A stretch of DNA of 64,000 nt from Ursus arctos (lineage: Eukaryota > Chordata > Mammalia > Carnivora > Ursidae): the NCBI RefSeq assembly GCF_023065955.2, contig NW_026623100.1, positions 66,220,727 to 66,284,726 on the forward strand, read 5' to 3'. Below are positions 34,201 to 45,893 of this stretch, piece by piece (position 1 is the first letter of the stretch; every line of letters begins with the position of its first letter). Below the pieces are notes generated by a model. The model was not told where the DNA came from, did no database searches, and worked only from the letters and a program-made list of their open reading frames with translations. A program made the position numbers and the translations under genes.

Positions 34201-34879
34201 TGGACAGGTGAATCCACGGATAGCAGGGCCTGTCATCAGTGGCATGGGGCGACCACTTGAGTGAGGCTGACACTGAAAGAGGCCAGGACGATTGTGTGGA
34301 GAGTGGCCTCTGACCTTGAGGCTGGGGAGTGGGGAAGACTGTTGGTTGTGGGAGCATTCCTTCCAGAAGGAAAACTTCTTGGACGAAAGTTGGGTTCCAT
34401 GTCTCAAAGAGTTAGGTAACTCTGTTCCTGTGCCCTCAAAGGGGTGAAGCTGGAGGGGGAGAAGGGAAAAGTAGGACTGGTTTCAGCAGTGAGGGCCTGA
34501 GTACCCATCTTTGGGACCCCCCACCCACAAGTGGGATGATGGGTGCCTGCGGAATGGAGCACTCCATGCCCTGGGTCAGAGAGCTCAGGGCACTGCCATG
34601 TGGCTGAAGTGCTAGGAGGATTGGGGGTGCACAGTAGGAGAGGCTGGTGGAGGTATGGGCAGAAGTGGAGAGCCAGGCTGGGGGGATCAGGGGGCCCAGC
34701 ACCAAGCCCGAGAGGTAGCAGTTGGGAAAGTGATGAGCAGAGGGTGGCTGTGCTGACAGAAGTAGACAGAGATGCCCCAAGTCAGAAACCTGGAGCCCGT
34801 AGAACTCTCTGGGAAATGAGAACAACCCCCGCGAGAAAGGGGTGAGTAAGCGTGAGGGTGGAGTGTAGGTGTGCAGAAT

Positions 34880-35030
34880 CTTCGAGCTGGAAGGGATCTT
34901 CAATGTCATTTAGTTCAACCTCCCACCCCATGAAGTCTTTCAGTCTTCCACTGTCCAACTGAGGGCACTCAACTCTACTTGGACACTTCAAGGTATGGGG
35001 AGCTCACTCCCTCTAAGGGGACTCATCCTA
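34880..35030 (-). repeat. L3/CR1-like fragment
   Basis: 'CGAGCTGGAAGGGATCTTCA', 'TCATTTAGTTCAACCTCCCA' and 'GGTATGGGGAGCTCACTCCC' match an ancient L3/CR1-type repeat. It ends where the CpG island begins. Confidence 0.45.
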
Positions 35031-35799
35031 TAGAAGTGCCCGAGCCTCCAAGACGGCCTGGATGGACCTGGCGCCTCGACCTTCGTCCTGTTGAGTGGGC
35101 TGGCCTCCACTCGGCGGCTGCACCTGGCGGGGGTGGCAGGTCGGGTGGGGATTGCGGTGCGGATGGGCCGGCGCTGCTGTCCCCAGCCCCAGTGCTGAGG
35201 CAGGCAGAGTGCAGTGGGCTCTGGTGGAGGTCGGGAGAACTGCAGGGTGAAGGCCGCCGGGGGCTCCGCGGGCTTCTGGGGGGAGGCACTTGACACCGGC
35301 CCGGGGAGAGGAGGGGCCGCTGTCCCTGCGGCCAGTGCTGGATGCGGGGACCCAGCGCAGAGGCAGCGCCAGGTAGCGGGGCACCCCGCGGGGGGTGGGG
35401 GGGAGGGCTGCAGCAAGGCCCCCGGCGGAGTGGCCCGGAGCGCGGCCGCGGAGGGGTGCCCAGGCCCAGCTCAGGGTCTGGGCACTGCGGGGTCCGGCCC
35501 TCCGTCTCGCAGCGTGCGTAGACCCCCGGCGGGGCCGCAGAGGCCGGGAAGTCGGGCCGAGGGCGCTAGGACCGGCCGCGCGCCCAGGCCGCTACCGCCG
35601 CGGCGCCCCGGGGCCCCCCAGTCGGCGCTGCCTCCCGGGCCGGCTCCGCAGCGCCGGGGCCGGGGCCAGCGCGGCCGCGGGGGGCGAGCAGCGGGCGGAG
35701 GCCTGGGCCCGCGGGCGGCCGGAGGGAGGGAAGGAGGAAGGCGGAGAGAAGGGGTGGGAGGGGGGGACCCGGCAGAGGAGGCGGAGAGAGGGAGCGCGA

Positions 35800-35961
35800 C
35801 AGCGAGCGGAGGGAGGGAGCGAGCGAGGCAGGCAGGCGGGCCGGGAGGGAGGGAGGGCGCGCGGGCGGCGGCGGCGGCGGCGAGAGCAGAGGACGAGCCG
35901 GGACGCGGCGCCGCGGCACCAGGGCGCGCAGCCGGGCCGGCCCGACCCCACCGGCCACACG
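35800..35961 (+). other. DNMT3A: DNMT3A noncoding exon 1 (5' end approximate)
   Basis: The 3' boundary is firm: GGCCACACG at 35953-35961 is followed by the donor GTAATG. The run GAGCAGAGGACGAGCCGGGA to CGACCCCACCGGCCACACG matches the human DNMT3A exon 1 sequence as I remember it, and it joins in order to GTGGAGCC of exon 2. The exon has no ATG in the part given, so it is entirely 5'UTR. The transcription start is not visible. The left limit is a placeholder based on an exon length of about 160 nt recalled from human, and a longer exon reaching toward 35210 is possible. Confidence 0.75.
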
Positions 35962-36858
35962 GTAATGAGCGCCGCTGCTGGCGGCCCGGGAGGCCGGCCC
36001 GGAGGCGGGCGGGGAGGAGGGGAGGCCGGGCGGGGGACACGGCGGCGGGCAGTGCCCGGCTCGGGGCACGCTCCCGGACCCCTGCAACTCGGCGCCGGGC
36101 GCTCGCGGGGCCAGGGCTGCGGGCGGGGACGGCGGGCCGGGCTGGCCAGGGCGGCGCGGGGGATTTGAGGGTTTGTTTATGTCCCCGCGGGCTCGGCAGG
36201 CGCCCCCTCCCGTCCCGCCCGCTCCCGGCGCGGAGCCCCCTCCCCGCCCCCGCCCGGCTCTGGGCTCAAGTTCAAGTCTATACAATGCCGCGGGGGGCCC
36301 CCTCCACCGCCGGCCTCAGCCGCGGTGCCCGGCTCGGCGCTGCCGCAGGGGCCCCGGCCTGGCCGCCCCCGCCTTCCGGGCTCTGCCCCCGCCCCGGGGC
36401 CCCGCCTGGGGCCTGCGGCCGGGGCGCTGGAGGGCGCGGACCCCGACCCGGAATGATCGGCTCCCGCCGCGGCCCGCAGGGAGCGGGGGAGGGGGCGGGG
36501 GCCGGGCCCCGCGCAGGCTCCGCGGCGGCGGCAGAAAATGGCAGCCTGGCACGACCCGGCCCCCCGCCCCTCCCCCCGGCTCCCGGCCCTCCTCGGCCCG
36601 GCGGGGCGGAGGACCCGGGAGGCCCCCGGGGGCGGGCCGAGGGGTGATCCGGGGGCCGGGCCGGGGAGCGCTGCGCAGCGATCCTCCTCCGGCCACCTGT
36701 GGCTGGGGGTGCGGGGTGCCAGCGGATCTGGGAGGGGCGGCGGGGGTGGGGAGAGTGCCACTTGGGGGGCACACCTCCCCGCGGAGGGCCGGGCAGCGCG
36801 CGGGGGGGGACGTCGTGCCTGGCTCCTCCCTGCCCCCGCCGCGGGCCGTGGGAGCCGG

Positions 36859-36901
36859 GGCGGCGGCGGCGGCGGCGGCGGTGGCGGCGGTGGCGGCGGC
36901 G
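36859..36901. repeat. (GGC)n trinucleotide repeat in CpG island
   Basis: About 14 GGC units with two GTG interruptions, in early intron 1. This is a CpG-bearing triplet repeat close to a promoter, likely polymorphic and G-quadruplex-prone. Confidence 0.9.
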
Positions 36902-37636
36902 CCGCAGTGTGGGGGCGGGGCGGGGGCGGGCGAAGATCCCGGGCCGGGGCCGCGGGGACCGGAAAACGCGGGGATGGGAGCTGCGGGCCAGGGCCAGGGC
37001 CGGGAGCGGCGCGGGTGGGAGCGCCCGGGGTCGCCCCCTGCAGCAGCACCCCCCGTCGCACACACACGCACGCGGACACACTCACGCACACGCACCCCCG
37101 CTGGGCCGGTGCAGACGTGTCCTTGAAAGCTTCGCATCTGCACAGTGAAGGACGAGGCCTCGCAGAGGCTGCAGATCGGGGTCTTCGGCCCCGCGGCCCC
37201 GCGCCCCAGGAGACCCCGAGCTTCGGAGCCGCAGGCGGCCGCGGTCCGTGTCCCGCCCTCACCCCGGCTCCCCTCCCCCAGGCCGCCCTGCCCTCCCTCC
37301 CACTCGGCGCGGACCGAGCTGGCGTGGGTCCAGGGCCCGCCCCCGGCCTCCCCCAGCCCCCCATCGCTGGGGCCCGCGGCCCTCCGGCTGCCAAACTGCA
37401 TTTCGCTTTCCTGGAACCTCCCTTCTTGGGGGCACCCACTCTCCTCCCACCCCCCCTCTGTTATTTCCCACTTTTCTCTCCCCCACTTTTCTATCCCCAA
37501 CGTCCTTCCACCTCTCTCTCCTGCAAAGCCAGTTGAGTAGGTGTTGCTGCCCTGGTTGGGGAGTGGGGGCTTGCTGAGTCTCGGGGGCTTTCTTCCCCTG
37601 CTCCTGAGGGGAGCCCCCTGTGGCTGCACCTTGACC

Positions 37637-37646
37637 CAAGATGGCG
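37637..37646 (+). promoter_or_regulatory. YY1-type site just downstream of the CpG island
   Basis: CAAGATGGCG matches the YY1 core. Such sites often lie just inside the 5' end of transcripts, so it could mark an alternative DNMT3A start or a noncoding transcript. No other support is visible. Confidence 0.3.
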
Positions 37647-39741
37647 TCCAGCACCCAGCTGGGCAGCTCCCGCCTGAGGGCGGGGGAGGAAGGGCAGCGG
37701 GGTGTGGGGGGCACTCAGAGCCACTCCACGCGCCCCCTCCCAAACTAGCAGGGACAGGAGCCTGGGCGAGAAGCGCCCTCTGCCCTGTGACCCAGCTTGC
37801 CCCTCGCTGCCATGCCCAGAGACTGCCATCAGCATCCCTGGGGGACTGCTCAGTCTTCATGTTTCACCCTGGGCTGCCAGCGGCTGAACCGGCTTCCAGT
37901 CTCCTGGGCTGGCGGGCTGTGAAGGGATCCTGGGATCAGGTGCTGCTCTGCTGTGCCTCCTCCCTTCCAGGCAGATGTGACAGCTGCAGCCAGGGAAGCT
38001 TTTCTCCTTCGGCGGCGGCGTTGCTGGAGTGTTAGGACTGGCCTGTGGGATCTGGGGAGCCCAGCTGTTAGGCGGAGGGACCCTGTTTGGGTTGTCCTCT
38101 CTGCTGGCAGGGGCTATCTTTTGGTGGCTTCTGAGCTGCCTGGCTTTGGGAGGCTGGGGTTGTCAGGAGTTCCTGCTAGGCTTCTGGGGCAAGGTGGTCC
38201 CCCTGTGCCTCCAGGTCCTATTGAGGAGAGCCTGGTTGGTTGACAGGCAACTGTGAAAGTGTGAGCGTGCGTGCCTGTGTGTGCGTGTGCATGTGCTGCA
38301 CCCAGGCAGGGGCCGGCCGACTTGTGCCTCAGCTCTGGCACCTGCCTGCCTTCCTCCCTTCCCCGGCCCCACTGCTTTGGGCCCTGGCTCCGTCTCTGCA
38401 CTCTTCTCCAGCTGCTTGGTACCGGTCTGCAGCTACTCCTCAGAAGCATAGCCCCTGCCCTGGCTCAGGCTGACCCATGTTCTCCTTGTTTTCCACCCCA
38501 GGTCTGGGGGGGCGGGTGGCTGCAATAGGAGGCCGGCCTTAAAAAGGTGAATTCCTTCTAGAATCGAGGCGTGCCGGGTGCACAGTGCAAGGGCAGCCCC
38601 CCTAGCCCTGGAGAGGACGACCGGACGGTGGCCATCTGTCAGGGTGTCTGCAGACAGGATTCCTCTGTGGGGTGGGGGTTGGACTGGAGCTTGGAGGTCC
38701 ATTCCAACTTTGAAATTCTATGGCTCTGATTCTACTGGTGGAATTTCAGAACCAGGAATGGGGGCGGGGTGGTCTGTTTTCACCATACAGCGGTAATCCG
38801 GAAAGGCTTCCAAGGAGAGGAGGTCTGAGAGAGCAAGGCCTCCTGGGGGATGGGCCTTTGAAAGGAAAAGGTGGCTCGAGGGTTGGGGGCCCTGCAAGGA
38901 GAGAGGTTTGTCACAGGTGACTCCACAGAGAGTGTAAAAATACAGCCTCGGGGTGAAGCTTCACACGCGTGTGTCCTTCTGTAGGCTTATGTGTAAATCT
39001 GTGTGTGCACGTAATTTCTGAGGTTTTTTTCCCCCGAGTTCAATTCATAATATGCTCTCGAGTCCCTTGTGAATATTTTCCTATCACAGTCACACATCAC
39101 TGCCAACGGTCCTCTGAAAAAGGCTGCAAGAAATGCAGGACAAGCTATAAAATGCTTGCCCAGCGTGACTTGGCCCCACACTGTCCCGTCTCCTGCTCTC
39201 TCCCATAAGCCTGTGGTTTCCACAGGACAAGGATCTTGACTTGGCTGCCTCCGGGTCCCCCATCAGACATTTAGTGGGGCCTCCATGGGTGTCTGCTGGA
39301 CGGTGGGGGAGCTTGCTACACATCTGTGTTTTGGGTCCCTGCCCTCTCCCTAGCGGTGGCCAGGCAAGGCTCCTTTTGTTGAGAAGTATACAGGAGACTC
39401 GGAGGAGTCTTACCTGCTCCCTAATGGGTAAGTTAAGAATAGACCACTCGATCCTCATTACTGGGCCTGAAATGTTACCATTAGTATCCAAGCCTTACAA
39501 TTTAGGCTTGAAAGAGAACTTTTAAGCTCTGAGAGCACTTGGAGCTGGGTTGGGACTGTTAGGGTGTGGGGCCAGACCCTGAGGCCAGAAGAGCCAGTCC
39601 TGAGCCTTTCCCTGTTTGCTTCATGCTGCTTGTGCGGGCCTGGGGTCCCTGACTCAGTGTGTGGTGTGTGGCATGGCGCTTGGGAATTGTTTCCACTTCC
39701 ACTTTGGTATCTAATAGGTGGGAGAGCCAGTTAGGAGCGCT

Positions 39742-39755
39742 CCCCCCCCCCCCCC
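39742..39755. repeat. C14 homopolymer
   Basis: An uninterrupted run of 14 C. It is one of the longest of a set of G or C runs spread across the window. Confidence 0.95.
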
Positions 39756-40139
39756 GCCCTTGGAAGCTGGGCATCTCCATAGGCCTGAGTTTGGCCTCCC
39801 TGAGGGCTTTCATGGTAAACTAAGGTGCCAGATACCTTTCCTCCCAAATCTTGAGGGCTTGTTTTCAGTCTAGTCTCTCTTTGACTATTTTTCCCCAAAA
39901 AAAACAACAACAAAAAAAACCAAAACCAAAACCAAATCTGAGACCCATGAAGTGTCAGAGATGTGTGTGTCTGTGTATGTGTGAGTGTGTTCCAGCCTGC
40001 CTCCACTTGGCTGAATGTTGTGGGCAAGACAGGGTGTGGTGCACGTGTGTCTGTGCAGACTGTGTACGCGGTGTGCAGCCGCGTGGGGAGAGATGTGACT
40101 TGCTTAGAAATGAGCCCGTTTTGAGGCATCCGAAGTGAG

Positions 40140-40330
40140 GGTCCTGGAGTCAGCCACTTCCCTGCGGCGAGATCTGGGGCAGCTAACTTAATTACTCTGT
40201 GCCTCTGTTTCCTCACCTGTACCGTGGAAATAAGATGCGGCCGTACTTAGGGTTGTCGTGAGGATTCCGGGGACAGCGTGCGTTCCTCCCTTAGCGGAAT
40301 GTCAATGCCCAGTGTTTGGGCAGCATGGGT
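40140..40330 (+). repeat. MIR element
   Basis: 'CTTAATTACTCTGTGCCTCT', 'GTTTCCTCACCTGTACCGTG' and 'AGGGTTGTCGTGAGGATTCC' follow the MIR core. Confidence 0.8.
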
Positions 40331-40574
40331 GGACCGACGCTGCAGGAAGTGCTCTCAGAAGCCTTGTCCACCTTCCTGCCTCTTTTGCACAATCTTGGAC
40401 AACGGAGAAAATTGCTGATCCTGATTGACGGAGCTTCAGAGGGGAGGGCTCCTCAGTGCCACTTGGCAGTCTCTTCCGGAGTGTAACAGATCACACTGTG
40501 AACAGGTTGTCTGTGTGCTCACCTTAAATCCCTCACGCCGGAGTTCCAGCTCTTTATTCGGATCTTACCTTGAG

Positions 40575-40830
40575 CATCCCGTGTTTGCTTGCTGAGCATT
40601 TCCTGTGGGCAAGGCCCTGTACTAGGATTTGAGGGGACACAGAATGAGTTCAGGATGAGCCCAGCTAATTAATCACCATAGACCAAAGTCACAGGAGAGG
40701 GAGAAATAAAGCGCTCAAAGGACAGTGAGGTCACAACGACCTGAGGGGATCAGGGAAGGCTTCTTGGAACAGGTGGTACCTAAGATGGGCCTTAAAGCAC
40801 TGAGGCGGGGCTTCCAGGCTGAAGGGAGGA
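40575..40830 (-). repeat. L2 element fragment
   Basis: 'GCTGAGCATTTCCTGTGGGC', 'AAGGCCCTGTACTAGG' and, 160 bp later, 'GGGAAGGCTTCTTGGAACAG' and 'TAAGATGGGCCTTAAAGCAC' are two parts of the reversed L2 3' end at the expected spacing. Confidence 0.75.
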
Positions 40831-42399
40831 AGCCAAGCTGTGGGGAAAGGGGTGGCTGGAGTGTGGGGGAGATGCTGGGGGGTGGAGTGGGGCCCCCGGT
40901 GTGCTGGGGGCCACACTGAGGCCCCACATCGATTTGGGGAGAGCGGCCCCTGTTCTGTGTAACTCCTGCTTGTCCTGTGGACAATCGTTTTGAACTACCC
41001 TGCTTGTCGTGGCTTTATGGGGTGGAGTGGGGTGGGGAGAAGCCAGAGGGACGACAGGGAGGGCAGGGAAGGGGCCAACGGAGCTCATTTGCTGTAGGCG
41101 CTTGATGAGCCCTTTATATTCCATAGATGAGCACTTAAGAGCTCAGACTTGGAGGGAAACAGAGCATATTTAAATCACACCAACCCCAGGGGGCTGTGGC
41201 GATTAAGGGGAACACCAGCCAGGGTAAGATCTGCATGCCAGTGAGGGCAACCGGCAACCAACCGTGGTATGAATGGGGAGGAGGAGGGTCCCTGGCCTCC
41301 CATTGCTTCCCCTCACCCAGGCTGAGGTGCCCCAGCATCCAGAACATTCCTGCAAGGGGCTGTGAGTGGGAGGGGAATGAGGGAAATGAGGGCTGCAGAA
41401 GCTGACTCTGCCCTTCTCTCCAGTCTCCCTCCAGCACATGCAGTCGAACTGAGCCCCCGGTTCCAAGGGGATGTGACCTGGGCGTGGCTGCAGGTGCCTG
41501 GCAGCCCCCAGCAAGGACAGCTAGTGGTCAGGGCCCTCCAGGCCACATCTCCCTTGCTGATCACATCCAGGCCAGGCCTGTCTGGAGGACAGCGACAGGG
41601 GGAGGAGGTGCAGACGTCTGGGGCTTTCCTAACCGAATCCCTGTAGGGAGTGGAATTTTTTTTTTTTCAACCATAGCTAAGCATGGTCCACTCCAGTCCT
41701 GCTGAGGTCCCCTCTGACTCCTAAGGCTTCCCAGCCTTATTTACTTCCATACCCAGGTTCCTGTTTTCTCTTTCCTGCGGTCATGGCCCTGCTCACTGTC
41801 ATCCCTATTGATCTTCCCTCTCTGTTTCTGTTTCAAATGTCAAGGTCATTTTTATTCTGAGCCAGTTGTTAGCTGCCCTGTCTGGGTATATTGAGGGAAC
41901 AGTGGACCATCTCTCCCAGCTAGTAAGCGGATGGTCAGAACTTGGGTGTCCTTGACTCCTACTCTAGTACTCTGCTGTGTGCTGTGTAGATGAATCTGGG
42001 GGTTGGTACAGATGTTCTGGACTTAAGAGATGACCTAGATCCCTGTGTTCCAGTGGTCCTTACTTGAACAGGTTAAAAGATGCTCAGACGGGACCTTATG
42101 GGACGGTGGGGTCAGATCTGTGGCTTATTGAGCCCTGGATTGGACCAGGCCACGTCACGGTGAATGTTGGGGAATGCTTGGACTGGGAGGCCATGAGGCT
42201 GGGGGCTCTGGAAGTGTTCCTCCCCTCAGAGAGGACCCTGAGAGGGGCTGGCGAGGGCCGGCAGGCCCGTGCCTGGCAGGTGGGTTCCTCTAACACTCCA
42301 GCAACCAGAACCTGGGGGCTTCTTGAGAGAATGGTCCTGTGTGATTAATTTTAGAGATTCTGCGAAGATAAATACATTTATGGATAAAGGGGAATCTAT

Positions 42400-42700
42400 T
42401 TAGATTTGATATGTCTATTCTGATGTGTTAAGTGTCCGCAATATGGTGTTGGGTAACCCACAAAAGCAGCGTACAGAGTGTAATCTTGTTTTTGTAAAAT
42501 CCTTTAAAATAAACACAAATATACATGGACAGAAAAAGTTGTTCTGGAAGGATACACAGCAGACCTGTCAACAAAGACTTTGCCTTTTTACTTTATATGC
42601 TTTATACGTTTTTGTAATCTTTGAAAAAATGTAAACGCACATGTGTTACTTTTTAATGACAACAACAAAAATAAATAAAACCACACTTTTTAAAGCTTCT
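42400..42700 (+). repeat. Possible old LINE-type 3' end
   Basis: AT-rich sequence with 'TGTAATCTTGTTTTTGTAAA', 'GAAAAAGTTGTTCTGGAAGG', 'ATACACAGCAGACCTGTCAA' and an A-rich end. It resembles a known old mammalian repeat 3' end, but I cannot name the family. Confidence 0.35.
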
Positions 42701-42756
42701 GGATAAGAACATGAAAAAGATTTGAGTCATGCTAGGCTGGAACGATAACTCTTTTT

Positions 42757-42769
42757 TTTTTTTTTAAAG

Positions 42770-42807
<38 letters not shown>

Positions 42808-42971
42808 AGAGATAGACAGCCAGCGAGAGAGAGGGAACACAAGCAGGGGGAGTGGGAGAGGAAGAAGCAGGCTCCCGGCGGAGGAGCCCAATGTGGGACT
42901 CGATCCCGGTACGCCGGGATCACGCCCTGAGCCGAAGGCAGACGCCTAACGACTGCACTACCCAGGCGCCC
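42757..42971 (-). mobile_element. CAN SINE, young type with (TTTA)n tail
   Basis: Reverse copy with a long (ATTT)n stretch, 'GACAGCCAGCGAGAGAGAGG', 'GCTCCCGGCGGAGGAGCCCA' and the head complement 'CTGCACTACCCAGGCGCCCC'. It is flanked by imperfect copies of CGATAACTCTTTTTT and GGATGACTCTTTTTT. Confidence 0.92.
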
Positions 42972-44784
42972 CAGGATGACTCTTTTTTATAATGGATAAG
43001 AAATGAGCTTGGAGACTGACAGCAGAGGGTAGGGCCACTCAGGTACCTGTCCTTCCCGGAAGGGTTGCAGGGAGAAATAGTACAGATGCTGGGGGCCTCT
43101 AAGCAAAGGCTGGGCTAAGTGGGCGAGTGGAAAATAGGCAGCTGGCTGAATCCCCGTCTGTGCCAGGGCCAGCGGGCCAAGTTAGCTTTATAGGATGGTG
43201 TTCACCCGGATGGGAAACAGATCATTGAGGGTCTTCACAGAAGGCTTCGATCTGGTGGCTCTTGTGGCCCAGATGGTTCCCTGGGAACAGGAGGTATAAC
43301 CAGGGCCGGGTCCCAGGGTGGAGCTCAGGCGACCCATCCCTGACACAGGGACAGCCTGGGGAGCTGCGCACAGAGAGGACAGAATGGGGCTTTGGGAGGC
43401 CCCCAGAAAGGGATGGAAAGGGTTCTGGGGAGCTCATCTGGCACGTGGGCTGAAGCTGCACCCAGCTCTGTGATCTGGAGGCCCACGAGTGGGTGGCAGT
43501 GACCCAGGGGACAGGGTGGAGAGGTGAGAAAAGGCAGCTACAAATTCCTCTGCCTGTTGCTTGGCAACAGCTCCCATCTTCCCCTTCCACAGCCCCTCCC
43601 CCAGTGCCAGCCCCCACCCCCACCCATGGGTGCCTTCTTGGAGTTTGCTTTCCCCTCTGAGGCTGCCTGTTTAACATGACACGAGAAAGGGTATGCGTCC
43701 TTGTCCGTCTCTGTCCCTGCCCTGAATTAAGGCAGGAAGATACATACAGGACCACACAAGCAAGCGTGGAGCAGGTCCCTCTACCCCCCCCCCCCCAGCC
43801 CTGCGCCCTGAGTCCTGGCAGGCGGGCGGGGGCAGATGTGCATCTCGGTGCTCCTAGCTCGCAGTGGCTGTGGGCCTCCATGTCCTCGTGTCCTCGTGCC
43901 ACAGGCTCTGCATCTGTGCTTCGGGGAGGATGGCCTCTGCCTCGTGCCTCTTACCCGTGGTGCCCGAGTCAAATTAACACTGTCTGAGACAGCTGGCGCT
44001 GTTCCTGGCACACAGTAGGTGGCCAGAAGGTAGGAGTTCCTTTTCTTTAAGTGGGGTCACGAGACAGCTGCATGAGGGTTTCTGTGGGGACCGGGCAAGA
44101 CGACCCCCGTGAAGGCCCTGTTGCTCCGTCAGACCCTGCAAATGTCGTCTGTCATCCGCACTGTAGGGGTCTCAGGGCCTCCGGAAAGCCAGCATTCGGC
44201 TGGTCGATCTGTGAGCCCTCAGGCCCTGGCCGCCTGGTCTCTGGGCCTTTGCTCAGGATGCACTAACTTCCATCTTGCTAGCGTCCATGCCCACTGGGGA
44301 CCTCGCTGGTCCCCTAAGTCCTGGGCCTCCTCTCTCGCTGCCCTCTGGTCTCTTTGGGTCCAGAGCAGGCAGTGACCTCTCTGCCGGGTTCTGGCCCTGC
44401 TGGCAGGGCCGGCTCTGCCCCCTGGCCTGGAGGCATGGGAGGGTCTAGACCGCAGCGGGCCTGGCAGCTGGTGCACAGCAATGGAGCCTAATGGTTTTAT
44501 GCCCAGCAACAATGTGGTGCCTATTGCCATCCTCTCACGGCCGGACTCCCCGCCCATCTGGTGGTGGCCTGAGGGCCTGCCTAGTACTGGAGGCTCAGCT
44601 GGGAAGCCCAGTGGGGCCGGGCAGTTGCTTCTCTGTTTTTTTTTCTGTCAACACGCTCTACACAGTCTGGACTCCAGGAGAGCTGGGGTTCAGCACAGCG
44701 AGCGTCTGGGGCCCCACCTTGGCAGGCCTGGCGGCTCTCGAGTTTCTGTCCAGAGGTCCCTTGCTTCAGATCCTTGAATAATGT

Positions 44785-44900
44785 TCATCTGTTCATTTAT
44801 TCAAGACCTACTATGTGCCAGGCACTGGCCACAAAGACGAAAGAGACTGAGCTGGTCTCTACGCCCACAGCGAGATGCATCTGAGCAGGGCGATGATTCG
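44785..44900 (-). repeat. L2 fragment
   Basis: 'TTCATTTATTCAAGACCTAC' and 'TATGTGCCAGGCACTGGCCA', continuing with 'ACGAAAGAGACTGAGCTGGT', are the reversed L2 3' end. Confidence 0.7.
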
Positions 44901-45004
44901 AATACAGGCTGGGGGAGAGAGCTCTGGACGTCACGGGGCCTCAGAGAAGCGATGTCTCCTTCAGAGGGGAGAGAAAATCAGGAAGGGCTTTTTTTTTTCT
45001 AATG

Positions 45005-45075
45005 GAAATTTCTTTGACCTGTACTGTTAAATGAGCTTCAGGTGTACGACATAGTGAGTCGGCAATGACATAAGG
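45005..45075 (-). repeat. L1 3'-end fragment
   Basis: 'AATGAGCTTCAGGTGTACGA' and 'CATAGTGAGTCGGCAATGAC' match the reversed carnivoran L1 3' end, the same type as at 23.24 kb. Confidence 0.5.
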
Positions 45076-45671
45076 AAGTGCTAAAGATGCTTGAACAGGG
45101 TGTCAAAGGGCAGGGAGCAGTGAGCCCGGGGGTCAAGGGCATTTTCTGACCTGATGGGCTGTGAGGAATGGTGGCCTGTGGGGGCGGGGCTGGAGCTGGA
45201 CCATGGAAGGCCTGGAGTAACGTGCCCGTGTTTATATCTGAGAGCGCACCTAGGGGCCTCCGGGCAGAGAGATTGGACAAGAGGATGGGGGCAGGGAGCC
45301 CAGGCAGAAGGGGAGCAGCAGCCTGGACATGGAGGCGGGGTACTCCGTGAGGCATTTCGGGAGCAGAGCTGGCGGGAACGGCTGGGCCGTGTCACCTGGC
45401 CAGATGCGTGGGTGGAGGTGGCAGCCTCTGAGAGGCACAGGTGGGGGTAGCCTGGGAGAGCCCTGGGGGTGCTTCACGTGGGGGAAGGGACTGGAGTTGG
45501 GGAGCCCAGGGTGGGGCCCGGTCCAGCATGATGGATTAGAAGGGCAGGCACATTTTCTTCCATAACTGTAGCCATCCCTGTAGATTTTTGAGGAGGGACA
45601 TAACTGGGGGAATCCTGATGTTTGGGACCCTGAGCAGGGGCTTGTACTTCTCAGGAGTCCCCTCAAAAGAT

Positions 45672-45893
45672 GAAGCTCGGGTACCTGGGTAGCTCAGTCA
45701 GTTAAGGTTAAGTGTCTGCCTGCCTTAGGGCTCAGGTCATGATCCCAGGGCCTTAGGGCTCAGGTCATGATCCCAGAGTCTTGGGATCCCCACCTGGCCT
45801 CGGGCTCCGTGCTCAGTGGGGAGTCTGCTCCTGCCTCTGCCCCTCCCCCTGCTCATGCTCTCTCTCGCTTTCTAATAACGTCTTTAAAAAAAA
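45672..45893 (+). mobile_element. CAN SINE with an internal 28-bp tandem duplication
   Basis: Head GGGTACCTGGGTAGCTCAG, CT-rich segment and A-rich tail are typical. In the body, CCTTAGGGCTCAGGTCATGA plus the next five bases occurs twice, at 45723 and 45751. Confidence 0.88.

Larger units (their letters stand above)
5061..35080. other. Intergenic interval between DTNB and DNMT3A
   Basis: About 30 kb with no recognisable protein-coding exon. It holds the SINE, LINE and LTR copies listed separately, several pure G or C tracts of 9-13 bp, and three candidate regulatory patches (near 7.0, 21.35 and 31.65 kb). The unique stretches among the repeats (5.1-8.9, 9.1-10.1, 10.2-12.8, 13.2-14.4, 15-17.3, 17.7-19.6, 22.2-24.3, 30-31 and 33.9-34.9 kb) show only short unsupported open frames. 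An unannotated long noncoding RNA cannot be excluded from sequence alone. Confidence 0.7.
35080..37320 (+). promoter_or_regulatory. DNMT3A: DNMT3A CpG-island promoter
   Basis: About 2.2 kb with very high G+C and frequent CpG, in contrast to the CpG-poor flanks. It surrounds exon 1 of DNMT3A. It contains many GC boxes (GGGGCGGGG type), a GGAGG-rich purine tract before exon 1, and (GGC)n runs at 35866-35882 and 36859-36901. No TATA box is obvious. This fits a broad housekeeping-type start, so several transcription starts are likely. Long open frames across it on both strands reflect the lack of AT-rich stop codons, not coding. Confidence 0.88.

Noticed and set aside
35214..36647. Very long + strand open frame (about 477 codons) over the CpG island
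   Set aside because: The composition is Gly/Ala/Arg/Pro only, overlapping frames on both strands are equally long, and the DNMT3A exon 1 donor cuts through it. Absence of stops is a by-product of extreme G+C.
36177..37860. Long minus-strand open frames (420 and 514 codons) over the CpG island
   Set aside because: Same reason: GC-driven lack of stops, low-complexity Pro/Ala/Arg sequence and no recognisable domain. An antisense noncoding transcript is possible but these are not credible proteins.
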